From Odontocerum albicorne (lineage: Eukaryota > Arthropoda > Insecta > Trichoptera > Odontoceridae): DNA of 64,000 bases. Of the stretch, positions 60,889 through 64,000 are shown piece after piece (the first letter of the stretch is position 1; every line of letters begins with the position of its first letter). The stretch covers positions 17,085,246 to 17,149,245 of the forward strand of contig OX463862.1 of assembly GCA_949825065.1 (NCBI GenBank). Direction: 5' to 3'. The notes under the pieces are model-generated. The model ran no database searches and was not told the origin of the DNA. It worked only from the letters and a program-made list of their open reading frames with translations. A program made the position numbers and the translations under genes.

Positions 60889-61100
60889 CTGAAAAACAGA
60901 ATCACGGTTGAAGTTAATTAAATTTTTCTATCGTATCGTTCAATAAATCTGAATTGATGATATGGACATATTAAATAAGACAATATTGTCTTCAACCCCA
61001 TTAATCAAGTTTTCAGGTTTAGAACCACTTGAGTAGTAGGCGGTGGAAATACTACTCCACAAGTGAATACTCGCACACGTATTTTATGTGCGAGTATTTT

Positions 61101-61145
61101 TCGATTCCCGATGGTACCTTTTCTTTGGGTACCATCGGGAATCGA
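61101..61145. repeat. Perfect 18-bp hairpin
   Basis: Arms TCGATTCCCGATGGTACC (61101-61118) and its exact complement (61128-61145) flank a 9-base loop. The right arm is the box-B region of a SINE head. Confidence 0.9.
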
Positions 61146-61195
61146 ACCTGGAACCATGGAAGTCAAGCATTTTAATAATTAAACCACGGAGTCAA
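61128..61195 (-). repeat. tRNA-like SINE head, inverted
   Basis: On the minus strand: GACTCCGTGGTTTAATTATT as the box A region and CAGGTTCGATTCCCGATGG as box B. Confidence 0.6.
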
Positions 61196-61649
61196 TCATA
61201 GAGAAACAACAACATCCCTGCAGATAAGCAATATACTGTCTCTGAAATATCGGAAGGTTAACTGCACAAAACACCTGCAAGATGTGAAGGCTGCTAATAA
61301 ATGATAATCAAAAGGATTATTTTCTAATATGATGCATTTTTTAGGATTAACCAACAAAAATGAAGCATTAAAAATGGGCATTTGATTGTTCTAATCTCAA
61401 CCGTTTAGTCAGATAAAACTTTTGTCAGTTTACATAAAATGTCGCCAAAGTAATTAATATTTGACAGAGGGGATGACATAAACGAATATGTTTTGATTTT
61501 TTTTCAAATAATTTTTTATAGGCCTTGGGGATCCTGAAGCCTGGCCTATCACATGCGTGTGTTATATACATTGCAAGTAGTTGACATGGTGCCCCTTTCT
61601 GATTTTTTTTGTATGAATCATGTTAATGATTATGCTTTTTACAAATCGT
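61196..61649. other. No feature recognised
   Basis: Searched for the missing Kazal exon without success. Confidence 0.4.
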
Positions 61650-61742
61650 TAATTTTGTATTCAAGCGCACTCAAAATTGTAATATTATAACTATTTGTAA
61701 TGGTCGATAAAGTATGGTACATTCTACTAAATAAATAAATAA
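61650..61742 (+). repeat. Dispersed repeat family E (3' tail)
   Basis: CAAGCGCACTCAAAATTGTA and TGTAATGGTCGATAAAGTAT, ending in TAAATAAATAAATAA. Partner of 22435-22533. Confidence 0.6.
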
Positions 61743-62196
61743 TATTCAAGAATTCGCGAACTTAAATTTTTCGTGTTCTCAGATATGTTAATTTAAATAA
61801 AAAAAATAACGCACGTGTAGACTTTTAAAAGCAGATACTATCAATACATTCAGAATAACAAGTGACAAATTCAGCAAAATATTGTCTTTTGGCAAAATGT
61901 TTATGGCTTTTATGGGTTGTGAATTTGAAAATGTATTGTCATTTATAGATCACGTCTCCACCAGTAGGCTGGAAGTGCGCTTAAGGGCTGTAAGTGTAAG
62001 TGCGCTTAATCGTCTCTTTAAAAATGGCAAAGAGAAATATTATATTAGACTCACTAATAACCGTGATGTGGGCGTCGATCCAAACAAATATTCTTGTACA
62101 AAAAATGTATAGTGTATAATGCCATTTTTATAGGAGTTCATAACTATTATTCAAGAGAAGAAGAAAGCATCCGATGTTAAACCGCAAAATCCATTA

Positions 62197-62391
62197 GTAT
62201 TACACTTTTGTTGTATACAATATAACCTGGTGAGCTTTTTGCGATCTCTTACAACTAACCAGAAAAATGTCAAAGAAGTCTAAAAGAAAACAAGAATGAT
62301 ACCCTTTCAAAAAAATGGTCTGTTGAGGGAAACCGAACCCGCAACCTCCGGGCTAAAAAACAGGTATCTTATCAAATAGACCTCGAAATTT
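62197..62391 (-). repeat. SINE-A copy, inverted
   Basis: Complement of the tail (GTATTACACTTTTGTTGTAT), body AACTAACCAGAAAAATGTC, and head with CGAACCCGCAACCTCCGGGC and ATAGACCTCG. Confidence 0.8.
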
Positions 62392-64000
62392 ATTATAACT
62401 ATGATCAAAATATTAATTCCCAAAAACTTTTAGTAATGCAAGAGCTTTTTACGTGACTTCGGTCACTTAAGAACGTAAGCTATAACTTAAATTCACTTTA
62501 AATAATTTTATTCAATTATCAAATGATTTGCTCACTCGCTGAATTAAAAAAAAACCTTTTTAGGTTTATTTTCTTTCGTTATGTAAAGTTTGAATGAGAA
62601 TGCAAATGATGGTATCTGCATAAATCAAAATGCATGAAAAAGATAAATTGGGATTGATTAAAAAATAAACCAAATAAATGCAAAATGAATCGACGTTCAT
62701 GATTAAGCAATACAATATCAACCTGTAATGGTACTAATATATAATAAAAGCGCAGATAATTTGTTATTGCGTTAATTGAAAAAGAGGTTGATCAAGTTTT
62801 GCAGAATTTTTTTTTCAAAAGATGCTCGCCAGCGAAGGTTTGTTGAACTCGGAATGCACTCACCGAAAATGCAAGTCAGAGCCAAAATGAGCCCGGATTG
62901 CATTATTTCATTAATTTTATGACGAATCGTATGCCATTTCGCTTAAACTTGGCCGAATTATTGAACTTGTTCGAGTATATCAGAAATACATTTGAAAATA
63001 ATTATTAAACGTCTTTAAGATCTACAAACATATTTAAAATTAAATAACAATACACTTAAATCTTAATCTGGTTCCGACTCCACGAGACCATATCATATAC
63101 AATAGATACACTATTTAGGAGAAAAATACAGTTCCTTGCAGTTCCTCAGAAATGTGCTATAAATTATAATTTATAACACATTTCTGCGGGAAAGAGAGGA
63201 TTTTTTTAATGTCGTTCATTTTAATGTAAAAAATGCTTCAGCACTGAGCGAAATAATCAGGTAGATTTCGTCTTAGTGTGAAAGGAAATCATATTTCTCG
63301 TTTTACGGTGTCCTGTAGGCACTCGATCATTTCCCTCAAATAAATTACACTATTATATTGGAAACATTTAGTTATACAGCAGTAATGAATAAATACACAC
63401 ATAACTTTTCAACGTTGAGTAGTTTTGAAATCTTCTAGTCATAATCGAAGAAAATGCATTTAAATTTTCAGGAAGTTGTGATATGACACCCCTACAATAA
63501 GTAGTATTTCTATCGAAATCTATTTAAAATTGTAACAAGGGAGAACTCTGTGACAAAGGTGTCTAAGGAATACGAGTATGCCTGATGCGAATATAGATCG
63601 TGTTATGAAGAGTTGCTGGATGTGATTTTAAAGTGGTTGTTGAAATTGTTATGCGAATTATAGTTTTGTATATGAAAGCTTGGGATTTAAACATGTGATA
63701 GCAGAGTACAAATATTTCAGTTGAGTGTTTTAGTCAGCAGGTCAATTATATAAAATTTCTGATTAAGGGATAATACCACTGCGTTACAGGTATTGACTGC
63801 TGTAGTGGTTACTACTCGAATATCCACAAAATTGTGGATTTTTTGCAATTGTCATAAACTTGTAATTTTCCGTTCACTTTTCCATAAAAATAATATTCAG
63901 TATTTATGTTCTATTGTATGGCGGATTATATAAATCTATGACCAAAAGTTAAAAGCAAATTGTACGTTTTTAGGCTCAGAAAACCCATATGACTAAGGGA
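62392..64000. other. Right end of window, little recognised
   Basis: Apart from the candidate exon at 62864-62903, only AT-rich DNA. ATTATAATTTATAAC near 63166 forms a small palindrome. Confidence 0.4.
62864..62903 (-). CDS. Possible signal-peptide exon of the Kazal gene
   Basis: It encodes MQSGLILALTCIF plus one base, followed by a strong donor G|GTGAGT. It is hydrophobic, as expected for a secretion signal. It cannot be joined directly to 60888: the phase is wrong and a stop appears. A 1-mod-3 exon holding most of the first Kazal domain would be needed between them, and I could not find one. It may therefore belong elsewhere or be chance. Confidence 0.35.

Noticed and set aside
61882..62112. 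76-codon plus frame
   Set aside because: Looks fairly protein-like but I recognise no domain and see no supporting context; not claimed as a gene.

Overview
The window is AT-rich animal nuclear DNA, most likely from an insect or another arthropod. This is inferred from GT-AG introns, cecropia-type mariner and Tigger elements, many decayed non-LTR retrotransposons and tRNA-headed SINEs. I cannot name the order or species. There are no bacterial-style operons, rRNA genes or CRISPR arrays. Most long open frames are transposon fragments, antisense shadows or minisatellite read-through.

Two host genes can be assembled exon by exon, both on the minus strand. (1) A PTPDC1-like protein tyrosine phosphatase has eight coding exons between 13155 (start codon) and 263. 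All phases join into 441 codons, including the catalytic motif HCHAGLGRTG; the gene runs off the left edge. (2) A secreted multi-Kazal protease-inhibitor-type gene has four exons at 60766-60888, 58171-58347, 53516-53674 and 52046-52121. They encode three complete Kazal domains and the end of a fourth. A possible signal-peptide exon lies at 62864-62903, but an intervening exon is missing from view.

Everything else is intron or intergenic DNA full of mobile elements. 1-13 kb (PTPDC1-like gene): a hAT-like MITE, an intact 1287-bp mariner inside a long (TA)n tract, nested LINE remnants and an internally deleted Tc1/mariner copy. 14-17 kb: a 182-bp tandem array built from SINE and LINE tails, ending in the SINE copy that looks like its source. 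17157-28545: a giant inverted repeat with two 3992-bp arms, identical and gap-free wherever I compared them, around a 3405-bp spacer. Each arm carries a LINE fragment with a 17-bp target-site duplication, a 9 x 71-bp minisatellite, a 311-bp duplication and two SINEs. 28.8-35.4 kb: a deleted mariner, a 102-bp tandem array, and a Tigger/pogo element whose transposase frame reads out through its own right terminal repeat into a 37-bp minisatellite. 35-52 kb: 5'-truncated LINEs, SINEs, minisatellites and featureless AT-rich DNA. 52-64 kb: the Kazal gene, with LINE, SINE and minisatellite insertions in its introns.

The host genes show no functional link to each other. The strongest structural observation is the long, apparently perfect palindrome. 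Next are the chimeric SINE/LINE satellite and the two apparently coding-competent DNA transposases (mariner, Tigger).
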